A stretch of 61,783 nucleotides of DNA from an uncultured Prevotellaceae bacterium (GCA_902780025.1 CACZDV010000011.1:1-61783), one strand, 5' to 3'; positions 25,363 to 37,155 are shown, counted from the first letter of the stretch. Translations and numbers: made by a program. The notes: generated by a model from the letters alone, not told the origin.

Positions 25363-26967
25363 TTATTCTTTGGGGGCTTCTTTTCGTTTGCCGCGCCAGT
25401 TGAAGATGTCATAGCGGCTGATGGGGCGGATATAGTCATACCAGGCATAGCCGGGGAGTTGCTTCTTCTCGGGGGGAATCTGACTCATCGGGTAGAGCGT
25501 ACCCTCAGCCTTCGGCATCCATATTTTCTTCATCTTACGGTTCTCCATGAACATCCGCAGCTCGGTGGTTTCGGTATAGTTCAGGCCGATGAGTGAGCTG
25601 TCAGCCTCGTCGACGGGATAGTAGATGATCAGCACATTATCCTTCGCCTGTGCCTCGTCAATCTCTCCGTTCTTGAAATAGGCGAACATCTCACTCGACG
25701 ATATCTGGTTGTAATTCTCGCGGTCGGGCAGTTGCTCGATAGAGAAAGCATTGTCGATGACATGGGCGTGGTCGATGACGGAGTCCTTCATAAACACCTG
25801 GATCTCGTCGCCCACCAGCTGCTGGCTACCATTCCAGACAATGGGGTCATGGTACATGGTCATGCAGGAGTCAAGGGAGTTGTAGACCAATGAGTCGCAC
25901 ACCGCCTGGACATCAATCCGGTACGCGCGAACCTTATTATAAGCATGTATCTTACGATAGACGGAGTCGGTATTGATGTTGAAGGTGTAGATCTTAAAGG
26001 TGTCGGCATGCATGAAGAGCGAGTCGCGCTGTGAGTAGTCGATGGACACGGCGCGGTCAGTACACATGGCATAGCCCGTCACATCGTTGTACTCCCCGTA
26101 TTCGCAGGTCAGTTTGTTGCGGTTGACGGTATCCGTATAGATAACATTATAGTAAGCCTTGCTAATACCCGTCTTATCATCGTGCCAGACGCTGTCGCCG
26201 ACAAGCGTCTTTCCCTGATTGGTCATCACCGAACGGTCGAGGAGGCGGGCGCGGTCGTTCTTCGTGTCGTAGTAACCGCGTTCAGAGTAGATATGACTCT
26301 GTCCGGAGGTGATGTCCGTCGGTCCTACAATCTCAGCCGTCGAGGTGCGGGTGTCATAATAGAGCGTATCGGTGGTGAGGTACATATCCTTGGAGCGCAT
26401 CTTCACATTATAGTTAAAGACGGCGAGTTTCGTCTTGGTGTTGTACTCACCCCAGTCGGAGACGAGCGTTGTCTTACCGTCGACCATCTTTCCGCCCTCG
26501 AAGAAGTAGGCATTGTCATAGAGACGGTCGAAGTTCAGGCTGTCGGTATAGAGGGTCATACTGCGGTTCTTCAGCTGCACATTATAGCGGGCGATGGCCA
26601 TTGCGTCGTTACCGTCGTAGAAGGCATAGTCGCTGAAGAGCGAGAGTGTGTCGCCCTGGTACATCTTCACATGGCCGAAAGCCTCGAAGGAGTTGGAAGC
26701 CTCATAGAAATAGGCGCTGTCGCAATGCAGCGTGGCCCCTTTATGGCGGAACTGCACCTTACCGTTGAGGATCTGCGCCTCACGGTTCTTGAACTGGTCG
26801 TAGTGGAGGACGTTGGCGTTGACGAGGTAGATGCGATTGTCGACGACCTTGGCGCGCTTCGGCCGCTTCGCGGACGCTGCGCTTGTGAATAGAGAATAGT
26901 GAATAGTGAATAGTGCCACCAGCACTATCCAACATATATGCCATATTGTAAACTTTTCACTCTTCAC
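25363..26967 (-). CDS. OstA/LptA-like protein of lipopolysaccharide transport
   Basis: 534 residues. Repeated beta-jellyroll-like motifs are visible from about residue 45 on (VLHYDQFKNREAQIL, GATLHCDSAYFYEASNSFEA, YQGDTLSLFSDYAFYDG), as in the OstA_2 family thought to bridge LPS across the periplasm. No ATG is available near the N-terminus; the best start is the GTG at 26967. That codon and the following Met-Lys-Ser-Glu-Lys lie in a heptad array. The signal-peptide core ends in ALFTIHYSLFTSAASA, of which FTIHYSLFTS is a reversed heptad array. The C-terminal half (VDEADSSLIGLN, YDYIRPISRYDIFNW) is typical of the long Bacteroidetes form. Confidence 0.85.
   Translation of the reverse strand: MKSEKFTIWHICWIVLVALFTIHYSLFTSAASAKRPKRAKVVDNRIYLVNANVLHYDQFKNREAQILNGKVQFRHKGATLHCDSAYFYEASNSFEAFGHVKMYQGDTLSLFSDYAFYDGNDAMAIARYNVQLKNRSMTLYTDSLNFDRLYDNAYFFEGGKMVDGKTTLVSDWGEYNTKTKLAVFNYNVKMRSKDMYLTTDTLYYDTRTSTAEIVGPTDITSGQSHIYSERGYYDTKNDRARLLDRSVMTNQGKTLVGDSVWHDDKTGISKAYYNVIYTDTVNRNKLTCEYGEYNDVTGYAMCTDRAVSIDYSQRDSLFMHADTFKIYTFNINTDSVYRKIHAYNKVRAYRIDVQAVCDSLVYNSLDSCMTMYHDPIVWNGSQQLVGDEIQVFMKDSVIDHAHVIDNAFSIEQLPDRENYNQISSSEMFAYFKNGEIDEAQAKDNVLIIYYPVDEADSSLIGLNYTETTELRMFMENRKMKKIWMPKAEGTLYPMSQIPPEKKQLPGYAWYDYIRPISRYDIFNWRGKRKEAPKE
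26853..26914 (-). repeat. heptad array plus GC hairpin inside the OstA-like signal peptide
   Basis: Minus-strand TTCACTATTCACTATTC units are followed by a GC-rich hairpin (GCGCAGCGTCCGCG and GCGGCCGAAGCGC). Same composite as at gene ends, but read through in the open orientation. It encodes FTIHYSLFTSAASAKRPKR. Confidence 0.75.
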
Positions 26968-26997
26968 TTTTCACTTCTCACTAGGGCGAAGCCCGCC
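26953..26997 (-). repeat. heptad array with GC hairpin after the SurA-like gene
   Basis: Minus strand: GGCGGGCTTCGCCC, then CTAGTGAGAAGTGAAAAG and more units. It begins immediately after the stop at 26998 and supplies the GTG start of the next gene. Confidence 0.7.
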
Positions 26998-28461
26998 TTA
27001 CCTTATCCAGCCTTGATACTCAAAGTCACAGTCGCGGTAGTCATCGTTGATACGGACGTAGGTGGACTTGATCTTCTCCGTCACCCACTTGTGGATCTTC
27101 TCTTCGCGAAGCTTGGCGGTGACCACATCCTTCAGCACCTGGAAATCCTCGGTGATAGTAGCCTTGTGAGCCTCCGCACGGCTCTTCAGCTTGACGATGG
27201 CACAGACGGTCTTACCGTTTTCGTTGACCATCTGGAAAGCATTCGACACCTGTCCCACCTTCAGCGTATCGACGACACGCGCCACGTCCTGCGGCAGGTC
27301 CTGCATGCGGAACCTCGAGGTGTTGGTCTGAGCGTCGATGCGGTTGGTCATCAGTCCGCGGTTGCTACGGGTATTCTTGTCATCAGAGAAAAACACCACG
27401 GCATCCTCAAACGTCCACTCGCCGATGAACTGGTTCTGTATGGGTTTGGGAGGAACAGCTGCACGAATGTCGTTGGCGACGGAGTCGAGACGCACGAGAC
27501 AAGAGGTGATGGCCGAGTCGCTGACCTCCGGCTTCAGGAGGATATGACGGGCATTGACCTTATCGCCGCGCTTGTCGATAAGTTGGATGATATGGAAACC
27601 GAATTCGGTTTCCACAATCTTTGACACCTTCTTCGGATCAGTCAGGTTGAAGGCGACGTTGGCAAACTCCGGCACCCATTGTCCACGACCGGTATAGCCT
27701 AACTCTCCACCGTTACGGGCAGAGCCGTCCTGAGAGTAAAGGCGCGCCAACGTCGAGAACGAGGCCTCGCCCTTGTTGATGCGGTCGGTGAACTCACGTA
27801 ACTGATCTTTGACGCGGTTGATTTCCGTAATATCTATGGGCGGTGTCTGCGTGATAATCTGCACCTCGACCTCGGTAGGCACGAAGGGCAGGCTGTCCTG
27901 CGGTATATCCCTGAAATGGCGGCGCACCTCGGCGGGCGTCACCTTGATATCCTCTACCAGCTTCTGCTGCATCTTCTGCACCATCATGCGGTCGCGGTAG
28001 TCATCGTGCAGCTGCAGTCGCATCTGACTGATTGTCTGACGCTTATACTCCTCCAACTTCTCACGTGAGCCGGCCATCTGCACCCAGGCTTCTATCTGCT
28101 GGTCGATACCTGCGGCAATGTCTGACTCCGTGACCTCGATACTATCGATGGCAGCCTGATGGAGGAATAGTTTCTGGACGGCTATCTGCTCGGGGATGGC
28201 ACAGTCGGGATTGCCCTTGAAACGGACACCCTCCTGGGCTGCCTGCAGACGCATCTGCTCGATGTCGCTCTTCAGGATGGCCTCGTCGCCGACGACCCAT
28301 ACGACTTCGTCGATGACGGAGCCACGGGGAGCGGCGATGCTGTCGGCAGTCGGCGTCTTATCCTCGGCCTGACCTGCAGCGACGGCCGGGGCACCGTGGA
28401 GCACTGCCGCGCTGCCGACGGCGAAGAGCACGAGCAGCGGTGTTAGGAATGATTTCTTCAT
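26998..28461 (-). CDS. SurA-like peptidyl-prolyl isomerase
   Basis: 487 residues with a signal peptide (AVGSAAVLHGAPAVAAG). An N-terminal SurA chaperone part (DEVVWVVGDEAILKSDIEQ) precedes two parvulin regions: EVEVQIITQTPPIDITEI to GFHIIQLIDKRGDKVNARHI and a second, less complete one. SurA-like proteins help outer-membrane proteins fold. It starts 3 nt after the stop of the next parvulin gene and precedes the OstA-like gene, which makes an envelope-biogenesis operon. Confidence 0.88.
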   Translation of the reverse strand: MKKSFLTPLLVLFAVGSAAVLHGAPAVAAGQAEDKTPTADSIAAPRGSVIDEVVWVVGDEAILKSDIEQMRLQAAQEGVRFKGNPDCAIPEQIAVQKLFLHQAAIDSIEVTESDIAAGIDQQIEAWVQMAGSREKLEEYKRQTISQMRLQLHDDYRDRMMVQKMQQKLVEDIKVTPAEVRRHFRDIPQDSLPFVPTEVEVQIITQTPPIDITEINRVKDQLREFTDRINKGEASFSTLARLYSQDGSARNGGELGYTGRGQWVPEFANVAFNLTDPKKVSKIVETEFGFHIIQLIDKRGDKVNARHILLKPEVSDSAITSCLVRLDSVANDIRAAVPPKPIQNQFIGEWTFEDAVVFFSDDKNTRSNRGLMTNRIDAQTNTSRFRMQDLPQDVARVVDTLKVGQVSNAFQMVNENGKTVCAIVKLKSRAEAHKATITEDFQVLKDVVTAKLREEKIHKWVTEKIKSTYVRINDDYRDCDFEYQGWIR

Positions 28462-28464
28462 CTG

Positions 28465-29910
28465 TTAGGGCTTATTGACATTTTTCAGGGCGTCGTAATT
28501 GACGCTGAAGGAATAACGGCGGCGCAGTTCGGCTACCCACTCACGTTCCAGCTCGTCCTGATAGTCAGCGACGACCTGACCGCGGACGTCGGTATAGTCC
28601 TCGGGACCTTTCTTCAGCACTTTTCCGTACACGGCATCGATGGGATAGTCCTTCAGCTTGGTGACCACGGTATCCTTCTTGAAGATGGCGCTGTCGACGA
28701 GGGCATTGTCACCCTTTCTGAAGACACCTTTCTCCACACGGATGCGGATGATGGAATCGCCGTTGAAGGTCTTGCGCAGCGCCTCTGCCCACTGGTCGAA
28801 GGCCAGTTTCTTGACGCAGTTCTGGACACCCTTGACATCGGCCTGCTCCTTGACGTGATAGGCTATACCCTTGAAGCGCGGCTCCTTCCAGGCGTACTTC
28901 TTCTTGTTCTTCTTGAAGTACTGCGCCAAGCCTGCCTCGTCCTTGGCGGCCTTGTCCCAGACGTGCTGGTTACTGATCTCATAGAGCAGCAGTCCCTCGT
29001 AGTATTCGCGGATGAGGTTCTTCATCTCGGGGTCGTTAGCCGACAGCTCGTCGGCTTTCTTGTTCATCACGTCGGCAGCCGTCAGCTTGCCACCCGACTG
29101 GCTCACCAGGGTATCTACCTTCTGCTGTGCCAGACGGTCGCGGATGCCGCGCTGCTCCATGAACTTCAGGATATTTTCCTTATGGAACTCAAAGGGTTCC
29201 AGCTGTTTGTGGGCTTTCATCAGAATGATATGATAGCCGTAGGGCGACTGTACGATACCCGACATCTCGCCATCTTTCAGGGCGTAGGCGGCATCCTCAA
29301 ACTCCTTGACCAACTGTCCGCGCTGTACGAAGGGCAGCAGACCGCCCTGTGCTGCGGAACCCGGGTCCTGACTGACCTTCTTGGCCAGTTCGGCAAAGTC
29401 GGCACCCGCCTTGAGGGCATTGTAGATGGAGTCCATACGCACCTTGGCCGCACGTTGCTCAGCCTCCGTAGCCTTCTGGTCGAGACGCAGCAGGATATGT
29501 GCCGTCTGGATCAGGCCCTCGGGACCTATCTGCTTGACAGTATTGTCGTAGATGTTATGGGCCTCCTCCAGCATATCGGCATCGCTGACCATCGCGGGAC
29601 GCACCTGCTGGTCACGGTACTGTGCAAACTCCTGCTTGAACGACGTGAGCGTGTCGTAGCGGGCATCGAGGGCGGCTGCCACCTTCAGCTTATAGTTGAG
29701 GTAGAGGTCCACGTACTCATCGACGGTCTTCTTGTCGATGACACCTTCGGAATTGTTCTTATTGTAGGAATACTCAAACTCGCTGAGCGTCACGGGCTTA
29801 CCGTTGACCGTCATGACGACGGGATCGTTCTGCTGTGGCATCGCCGCAGCACAGCGAACAGAAGGGATGGCGGCGAGAATGAGGGCCGCGATAAGGATAT
29901 TCTTTTTCAT
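28465..29910 (-). CDS. parvulin-type peptidyl-prolyl isomerase
   Basis: 481 residues from the ATG at 29910; the longer open frame upstream overlaps guaB and is rejected. Signal peptide LILAAIPSVRCAAA. The parvulin domain (PpiC) covers about 175-275: QTAHILLRLDQKA, DFAELAKKVSQDPGSAAQGG, GIVQSPYGYHIILMKAHK. It acts in the periplasm on folding envelope proteins. It starts 4 nt after guaB and is followed directly by the SurA-like gene. Confidence 0.88.
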   Translation of the reverse strand: MKKNILIAALILAAIPSVRCAAAMPQQNDPVVMTVNGKPVTLSEFEYSYNKNNSEGVIDKKTVDEYVDLYLNYKLKVAAALDARYDTLTSFKQEFAQYRDQQVRPAMVSDADMLEEAHNIYDNTVKQIGPEGLIQTAHILLRLDQKATEAEQRAAKVRMDSIYNALKAGADFAELAKKVSQDPGSAAQGGLLPFVQRGQLVKEFEDAAYALKDGEMSGIVQSPYGYHIILMKAHKQLEPFEFHKENILKFMEQRGIRDRLAQQKVDTLVSQSGGKLTAADVMNKKADELSANDPEMKNLIREYYEGLLLYEISNQHVWDKAAKDEAGLAQYFKKNKKKYAWKEPRFKGIAYHVKEQADVKGVQNCVKKLAFDQWAEALRKTFNGDSIIRIRVEKGVFRKGDNALVDSAIFKKDTVVTKLKDYPIDAVYGKVLKKGPEDYTDVRGQVVADYQDELEREWVAELRRRYSFSVNYDALKNVNKP

Positions 29911-29914
29911 CGGT

Positions 29915-31562
<1,648 letters not shown>

Positions 31563-33740
31563 CTAATTCGCCATATCCGAGATGAACTTGATGCGCACGA
31601 GGCGTATCTCCGTCTCGTCGCCGCCCAGCTCCTGGATGGCGGTCTCCAGGTCGTCGGTGTCAGAGTCGGCGAAGTAGTCGTAGATCTCGTCCACGCGGTC
31701 CTCGTCCATCACCTCCTCCAGGAAATAGTCGATGTTCAGTTTCGTACCGCTATAGACGATGGCCTCCACCTCGTCCAACAGGTCGTCGAAGTCGATGTTC
31801 TGCGCCGTGGCGATGTCGTCGAGGGCTATCTGACGGTCGATATTCTGGATAATCTTCACTTTCAGCAGCGACTTCTTGGCCACCGTGCGCACACGGAGGT
31901 CGGCCTGCCGCGTGATGTTGTTCTCCTCGCAGTAACGCTTGATGAGGTCCACAAACTCCTTGGCGTAAGGCTGTTTCACCTTACCCTCGCCCACTCCCTG
32001 GATGCTCTTCAGCTCCTCTAAACTGACGGGATATTCGGTGGCCATCTGCTCCAACGACACATCCTGGAAGATGACGTAGGGCGGACGCTCCAGCCGTTTC
32101 GATACTTTTTTCCTGAGGTCGTTCAGCATACTGCTCAGCACGGGATCCAGCGCGCTGGTTCCTCCGTCGTGCTCGTCAGGCGTATCGGGATCCTCGCTAT
32201 ACTCATGGTCCTTGGCAATCATGAACGACTGCGGCGACTTCAGGTATTTCTTACCGGCAGAAGTCAGTTTCAGCAGTCCGTAGTTCTCGACGTCTTTCTT
32301 CAGGTAGCCCGCGATGAGCGCCTGACGGATGACGGGGCTCCATATCTTTTCGTCCATGCCCTCACCGGCTCCGAACAGGTCGTGGTCCTGGTGCTTGTGG
32401 GCGATAATCTCCTCCGTCTCGCGACCAATGATAAAGTCCTCGACATAGTCGGAGCGGAAATTCTCCTTGATGGCCTGCACCACCTGCAGCGTGAGCACCA
32501 GCTGGTCCTTGGCCTCGATCTTCGTCTTCGGGTGCAGACAGTTGTCGCAGTTATGGCAGTTGTCCTTGTCGTAGACCTCGCCGAAATAGTGCAGCAGCAT
32601 CTTCCTGCGGCATACCGACGACTCGGCATAGGCAGCCGTCTCCTGCAGCAGCTGTCGGCCGATGTCCTGTTCGGCCACGGGCTTGCCCTCCATGAATTTG
32701 TCGAGCTTCCGCAGGTCTTTATAGCTGTAGAAGGCCAGGCAGATACCCTCGCGACCATCGCGACCGGCACGGCCAGTCTCCTGGTAGTAGCCTTCCAGCG
32801 ACTTCGGGATGTCGTAGTGGATGACGAACCGCACGTCGGGCTTGTCGATACCCATGCCGAAGGCGATGGTAGCCACGATGACGTCGATGTCCTGCATCAG
32901 GAACTTGTCCTGCGTCTCGGCACGTGTGCCAGAGTCCAAGCCGGCGTGGTAGGCCAGCGCCTTGATGTCGTTGGCGCGCAGGATCTCGGCCAGCTCCTCC
33001 ACCTTCTTTCGCGACAGGCAGTAGATGATGCCGCTCTTGCCGGGGTGCTGCTTGATGAACTTGATGATATCCTTGTCGATGTCCTTCGTCTTCGGCCGCA
33101 CTTCGTAGTAGAGGTTCGGACGGTTGAACGACGACTTGAACTCCGTAGCGTCGACAATGCCTAAGTTTTTCTTGATATCGGTACGCACCTTATCGGTGGC
33201 GGTAGCCGTCAGCGCTATGACCGGCGCCACACCTATCTCGTTGATAATCGGACGGATACGGCGGTATTCGGGACGGAAGTCATGTCCCCACTCGGAGATA
33301 CAATGGGCTTCGTCGACGGCATAGAACGAGATCTTCACCGACTTCAGGAATTCCACATTATCCTCCTTCGTCAGCGACTCGGGTGCCACATACAGCAGTT
33401 TGGTGATGCCTGCCCTGACGTCGGCCTTCACCTGGTCGATGGCGGCTTTGTTCAGCGACGAGTTCAGGTAGTGGGCGGTTCCCTCGTGCTCACTCATCTG
33501 CGAGATGACGTCCACCTGGTTCTTCATCAGCGCTATCAGCGGTGAGATGACGATGGCCACGCCGTCCATCAGCAGCGACGGCAGCTGGTAGCACAGCGAC
33601 TTGCCGCCGCCGGTGGGCATGAGCACAAAGGTGTCCTTGCCGTCGAGCACATTCTGCACGATGGCTTGCTGGTCTCCCTTGAACGTGTCGAAGCCGAAAT
33701 ATTTCTTCAGGGCTTCCGATAAGTTAGTTTTCTTGGTCAT
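31563..33740 (-). CDS. recQ: ATP-dependent DNA helicase RecQ
   Basis: 725 residues. A 3'-5' helicase of recombination and fork repair. Motif I MPTGGGKSLCYQLP, motif II DEAHCISEWGHDFRPEY, motif VI QETGRAGRDGR, the RQC zinc-binding Cys cluster (CRRKM, CHNCDNC) and a C-terminal HRDC-like region (about 530-610) are visible. The C-terminal 100 residues are acidic and longer than in E. coli RecQ (609 residues). It lies 33 nt after clpX. Confidence 0.95.
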   Translation of the reverse strand: MTKKTNLSEALKKYFGFDTFKGDQQAIVQNVLDGKDTFVLMPTGGGKSLCYQLPSLLMDGVAIVISPLIALMKNQVDVISQMSEHEGTAHYLNSSLNKAAIDQVKADVRAGITKLLYVAPESLTKEDNVEFLKSVKISFYAVDEAHCISEWGHDFRPEYRRIRPIINEIGVAPVIALTATATDKVRTDIKKNLGIVDATEFKSSFNRPNLYYEVRPKTKDIDKDIIKFIKQHPGKSGIIYCLSRKKVEELAEILRANDIKALAYHAGLDSGTRAETQDKFLMQDIDVIVATIAFGMGIDKPDVRFVIHYDIPKSLEGYYQETGRAGRDGREGICLAFYSYKDLRKLDKFMEGKPVAEQDIGRQLLQETAAYAESSVCRRKMLLHYFGEVYDKDNCHNCDNCLHPKTKIEAKDQLVLTLQVVQAIKENFRSDYVEDFIIGRETEEIIAHKHQDHDLFGAGEGMDEKIWSPVIRQALIAGYLKKDVENYGLLKLTSAGKKYLKSPQSFMIAKDHEYSEDPDTPDEHDGGTSALDPVLSSMLNDLRKKVSKRLERPPYVIFQDVSLEQMATEYPVSLEELKSIQGVGEGKVKQPYAKEFVDLIKRYCEENNITRQADLRVRTVAKKSLLKVKIIQNIDRQIALDDIATAQNIDFDDLLDEVEAIVYSGTKLNIDYFLEEVMDEDRVDEIYDYFADSDTDDLETAIQELGGDETEIRLVRIKFISDMAN

Positions 33741-33773
33741 ATAGGTTTCCTCCTTGTTTCCTCCTTATATAGG

Positions 33774-34991
33774 TTATGCCGCTAAATGCGACTTCGCCAA
33801 CTGCTCCAATGCATAGTCTTTGGTGACGGTAAATTTCTTTACCTTTCTCGACGGCGTATCAAACATGGCATCCATCATGATATTCTCCACGATGGAGCGC
33901 AGACCGCGGGCACCTAGTTTATACTCCACCGCCTTGTCCACCATCAGTTCCAAGGCGTCCTTGTCGAACGTCAGCTCTACGCCGTCCATCTCAAACAGCT
34001 TTTTATATTGCTTGATGATGGCGTTCTTCGGCTCGGTCAGGATACGCTCCAAGGCCGCGCGGTCGAGCGGATTCAGATAGGTGAGCACGGGCAGACGGCC
34101 GATAATCTCGGGAATCAAGCCAAAGGACTTCAAGTCCTGCGGCGAGATGTATTTCATCAGGTCGTCCTTATCAATTTTCCTGACATTCTGCACCGAGTTA
34201 TAACCCACCACATGGGTATTCATACGCTGGGCAATCTTCCGCTCGATGCCGTCGAAGGCACCGCCACAGATGAACAGGATGTTGCGGGTGTCCAGATGGA
34301 TATACTCCTGGTCGGGATGCTTGCGCCCGCCCTTCGGCGGCACGTTGACGATGGTACCCTCCAAGAGCTTCAGCAACCCCTGCTGCACACCCTCGCCGCT
34401 GACGTCGCGGGTGATGCTGGGATTGTCGGCCTTTCGCGCAATTTTGTCGATTTCATCGATAAAAACGATACCTCGCTGGGCGGCTTCGACGTCGTAGTCA
34501 GCCACCTGTAGGAGTCGCGTCAGGATGCTCTCCACATCCTCGCCCACATAGCCGGCCTCGGTAAAGACCGTCGCGTCGACAATCGTAAAGGGGACATCCA
34601 ACAGACGGGCGATGGTGCGCGCCAGCAAGGTCTTGCCGGTACCCGTCGAGCCTACCAATATAATATTAGACTTCTCGATGTCGACGCCATTATCGTCCTG
34701 CGGCTGTGCCAACCGCTTATAATGGTTATAGACGGCCACCGACAGATAGCGCTTGGCTTCGTCCTGGCCGATGACGTACTCGTCTAAATAGTCCTTGATC
34801 TCACGGGGCTTGGGAACTTTCTGTTTGGCGTCCTTCCCCTTCGCCTTTCCGTCCTTTTTCTCCTTGAACTGTTCCTGCACAATCTGATAAGCCTGCGCGG
34901 CACAGTCCTCGCAGATATATCCGTTGATACCGGTTATCAACAGTCTGACCTCACGGTCGGTCCTTCCACAGAAACTACATGCTTTTTTCAT
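33774..34991 (-). CDS. clpX: ClpX ATPase subunit
   Basis: 405 residues. It unfolds substrates for ClpP. The N-terminal zinc finger ([13 protein letters not shown]), Walker [12 protein letters not shown], Walker [13 protein letters not shown], the [18 protein letters not shown] segment and the D2 domain are complete. It starts 36 nt after clpP. Confidence 0.97.
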   Translation of the reverse strand: MKKACSFCGRTDREVRLLITGINGYICEDCAAQAYQIVQEQFKEKKDGKAKGKDAKQKVPKPREIKDYLDEYVIGQDEAKRYLSVAVYNHYKRLAQPQDDNGVDIEKSNIILVGSTGTGKTLLARTIARLLDVPFTIVDATVFTEAGYVGEDVESILTRLLQVADYDVEAAQRGIVFIDEIDKIARKADNPSITRDVSGEGVQQGLLKLLEGTIVNVPPKGGRKHPDQEYIHLDTRNILFICGGAFDGIERKIAQRMNTHVVGYNSVQNVRKIDKDDLMKYISPQDLKSFGLIPEIIGRLPVLTYLNPLDRAALERILTEPKNAIIKQYKKLFEMDGVELTFDKDALELMVDKAVEYKLGARGLRSIVENIMMDAMFDTPSRKVKKFTVTKDYALEQLAKSHLAA

Positions 34992-35036
34992 TACTCTTCA
35001 CTTCTTCACTCTTCACTTTTCACTTCTTCACTTCCT
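34985..35036 (-). repeat. heptad array supplying the clpP stop codon
   Basis: Minus strand: GTGAGGAAGTGAAGAAGTGAA and further units up to the clpX ATG. The clpP stop TGA lies inside the first units. Confidence 0.7.
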
Positions 35037-35690
35037 CACCAGAATATTATCAATCATTCCATATTCCTTCGCCTCCTCGGCCGTCATCCAGTAGTTACGG
35101 TCTGAGTCCTGATACACCTTTTCATAGGGCGTATGCGAGTGGTCGCTGATGATGGTGTACAGTTCCTTCTTGAACTTCAGAATCTCCTTCGCCTCAATCT
35201 CGATATCCGAGGCCTGACCCTGCACACCGCCCAACGGCTGGTGGATCATCACACGACTGTGGGGCAATGCCGAGCGCTTGCCCTCCTGACCGGCTACTAA
35301 CAGCACGGCGGCCATCGAGGCGGCCATACCCGTACAGATGGTGGCGACGTCGCTCTGGATGAACTGCATCGTGTCGTAGATGCCCAGTCCGGCAGTCACG
35401 CTGCCGCCGGGCGAGTTGATATACAGCGAGATGTCCTTGCCCGAGTCCACGGAGTCGAGGTACAGCAGCTGCGCCTGCAGCGTGTTGGCGGTGTAGTCGT
35501 CAATCTGGGTGCCGAGGAAGATGATGCGGTCCATCATCAAGCGGCTGTAGACGTCCATCTGGGTCACGTTCAGCTGGCGCTCCTCCAGGATGTAGGGATT
35601 CAAGTACTGCGACTGCACACGCATCACGTCGTCGAGTGCGTGGCCGTCCATTCCTAAGTGCTTTACAGCGTATTTTCTGAAATCGTTCAT
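35028..35690 (-). CDS. clpP: ClpP protease subunit
   Basis: 220 residues. Serine protease ring working with ClpX. Catalytic Ser in GMAASMAAVLL, His in HSRVMIHQPLGG and the Asp region near DSDRNYWMTAEEAKEYGMID are present. The last residues and the stop codon come from a heptad array. It has its own -7 box and a terminator between it and tig, so it is partly uncoupled from tig. Confidence 0.97.
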   Translation of the reverse strand: MNDFRKYAVKHLGMDGHALDDVMRVQSQYLNPYILEERQLNVTQMDVYSRLMMDRIIFLGTQIDDYTANTLQAQLLYLDSVDSGKDISLYINSPGGSVTAGLGIYDTMQFIQSDVATICTGMAASMAAVLLVAGQEGKRSALPHSRVMIHQPLGGVQGQASDIEIEAKEILKFKKELYTIISDHSHTPYEKVYQDSDRNYWMTAEEAKEYGMIDNILVRK

Positions 35691-35713
35691 AGTCTATTGT
35701 CGAATAAGAGATA

Positions 35714-35721
35714 CAAAGTTA
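35714..35721 (-). promoter_or_regulatory. -7 box of clpP
   Basis: Minus-strand TAACTTTG, 24 nt before the clpP ATG. The -33 box is weak. Confidence 0.55.
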
Positions 35722-35762
35722 ATAAAAAAAAGTAGAAAACCAACAAGTTTCCTACTTTTTTT
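35722..35762 (-). terminator. terminator between tig and clpP
   Basis: AGTAG (35731-35735) and CTACT (35752-35756) with flanking AAA/TTT form a stem bordered by runs of A and T on both sides. Confidence 0.7.
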
Positions 35763-35791
35763 TGTTTTTTTTGTTTTTTATGCATTTCAGC

Positions 35792-37150
35792 TTACTCGCC
35801 GCGCATCATCTTGTTGAATTCCTCTAACGTCACCTCCTTCTCGTTCAGCTTGACGACGGTCTTCAGCTTCTCGGTCAGCTTCATGTCGACGGCGCGGTCC
35901 ACGAAGTTGTCGATGTTCTCGCGCTTCTTCAGCTGCTCGGCGGCGTAGTTCTCCAACACATCGTCGGGAACGTTCGACATACCATACTGGGCGAACTGCT
36001 GACGGACGGCCTCCTTGGCGATGACCTTCAGGTCGGCTTCTTCCACCTTGATCTCCTGGGCAGCCACTAACTGCTCCTTGATGAGGTGCCACTCCAATTC
36101 ACGGATGCTACCCTCGAAGTGCTTCTCCACGTAGTCGGCACCCTTGTCCTTGTTATTGTTCAGCATCACGCGCTTCAGCAGGGCCTCGGGGAACTCCAGC
36201 TTACCTACCTTCTTTTCCATATGCGCGCGCACGTCGAGCAGGAACTTATAGTCGCTGTTCTGGACGAGCTGGGCCTTCAGCATGTCGCTGATCTTCTGGC
36301 GGAACTCCTTCTCGTCCTTGCATGTTCCCTCGCCGAAGACGCGGTCGAACAACTGCTGGTTCACCTCGGCGGGCTGGAAGTGGCGGATTTCTGTCACCTG
36401 GTAGCTGAAGTCGCTGTCCAGGTCCTTCACCTGCTCCTTGTCAACCTTCAGCAGGGCGGCAATCTCAGCATCGTTGTCGGGATAGGCCTTCTTGGGGTTG
36501 AAGGTGATAATGTCGCCGGGCTTGCAGCCGTCGAAGAGCTTGCGCTGCTTCTCGTCCTTGATATAGGCAGGCATGATCATACCGCTGTCGGTAGTGATGC
36601 CGCCCTCCAAGGTGTTGCCCTTCTTGTCCAACTGGCGCAGGTCACCGGTCAGCGTGTCGTTGCCGCCGAAGATCTCACCCTTGACGAACTCGCCGGCCTG
36701 AGAGGCGTACATCGCCACCTGGTCGTCGATGAGCTTGTCGTCCACCTTGATGGTATAGTAGTCCACCTTGTCACGACCGCTCAGCTCAGCCTTGAACTCG
36801 GGAGCAACGGCAATGTCGAACACAAAGGTGAAGGGGCCGTCCTGCTCCAGGTCCTGCGGCTCCTGCTTCTCGCTGGGCAACGGCTCGCCTAACATCTGGA
36901 TCTTGTTCTCCTGGATATACGCCATCAGCTTGTCGCCCAGCAGACGGTTCACTTCGTCCACCTTGACGGCCGTGCCGTACTGCTTCTTGATCATGCCCAT
37001 AGGCACCATTCCGGGACGGAATCCGGGTACCTGGGCCTTCTTGCGATAGTTCTTCAGGGTCTTCTCGACCTGTTCCTGATAGTCTTCCTTCTCGACGGTG
37101 ATGGTCAGCAGACCGTTCACCTTGTCGGCGTTCTCAAACGTAATGTTCAT
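35792..37150 (-). CDS. tig: trigger factor
   Basis: 452 residues. Ribosome-bound chaperone. The N-terminal ribosome-binding signature is GFRPGMVPMGMIKK (GFRxGxxP type). The PPIase-like middle is poorly conserved, as usual in Bacteroidetes. The C-terminal helical arms (about 260-430) are intact. It begins the tig-clpP-clpX-recQ cluster. Confidence 0.93.
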   Translation of the reverse strand: MNITFENADKVNGLLTITVEKEDYQEQVEKTLKNYRKKAQVPGFRPGMVPMGMIKKQYGTAVKVDEVNRLLGDKLMAYIQENKIQMLGEPLPSEKQEPQDLEQDGPFTFVFDIAVAPEFKAELSGRDKVDYYTIKVDDKLIDDQVAMYASQAGEFVKGEIFGGNDTLTGDLRQLDKKGNTLEGGITTDSGMIMPAYIKDEKQRKLFDGCKPGDIITFNPKKAYPDNDAEIAALLKVDKEQVKDLDSDFSYQVTEIRHFQPAEVNQQLFDRVFGEGTCKDEKEFRQKISDMLKAQLVQNSDYKFLLDVRAHMEKKVGKLEFPEALLKRVMLNNNKDKGADYVEKHFEGSIRELEWHLIKEQLVAAQEIKVEEADLKVIAKEAVRQQFAQYGMSNVPDDVLENYAAEQLKKRENIDNFVDRAVDMKLTEKLKTVVKLNEKEVTLEEFNKMMRGE

Positions 37151-37155
37151 TGTCT

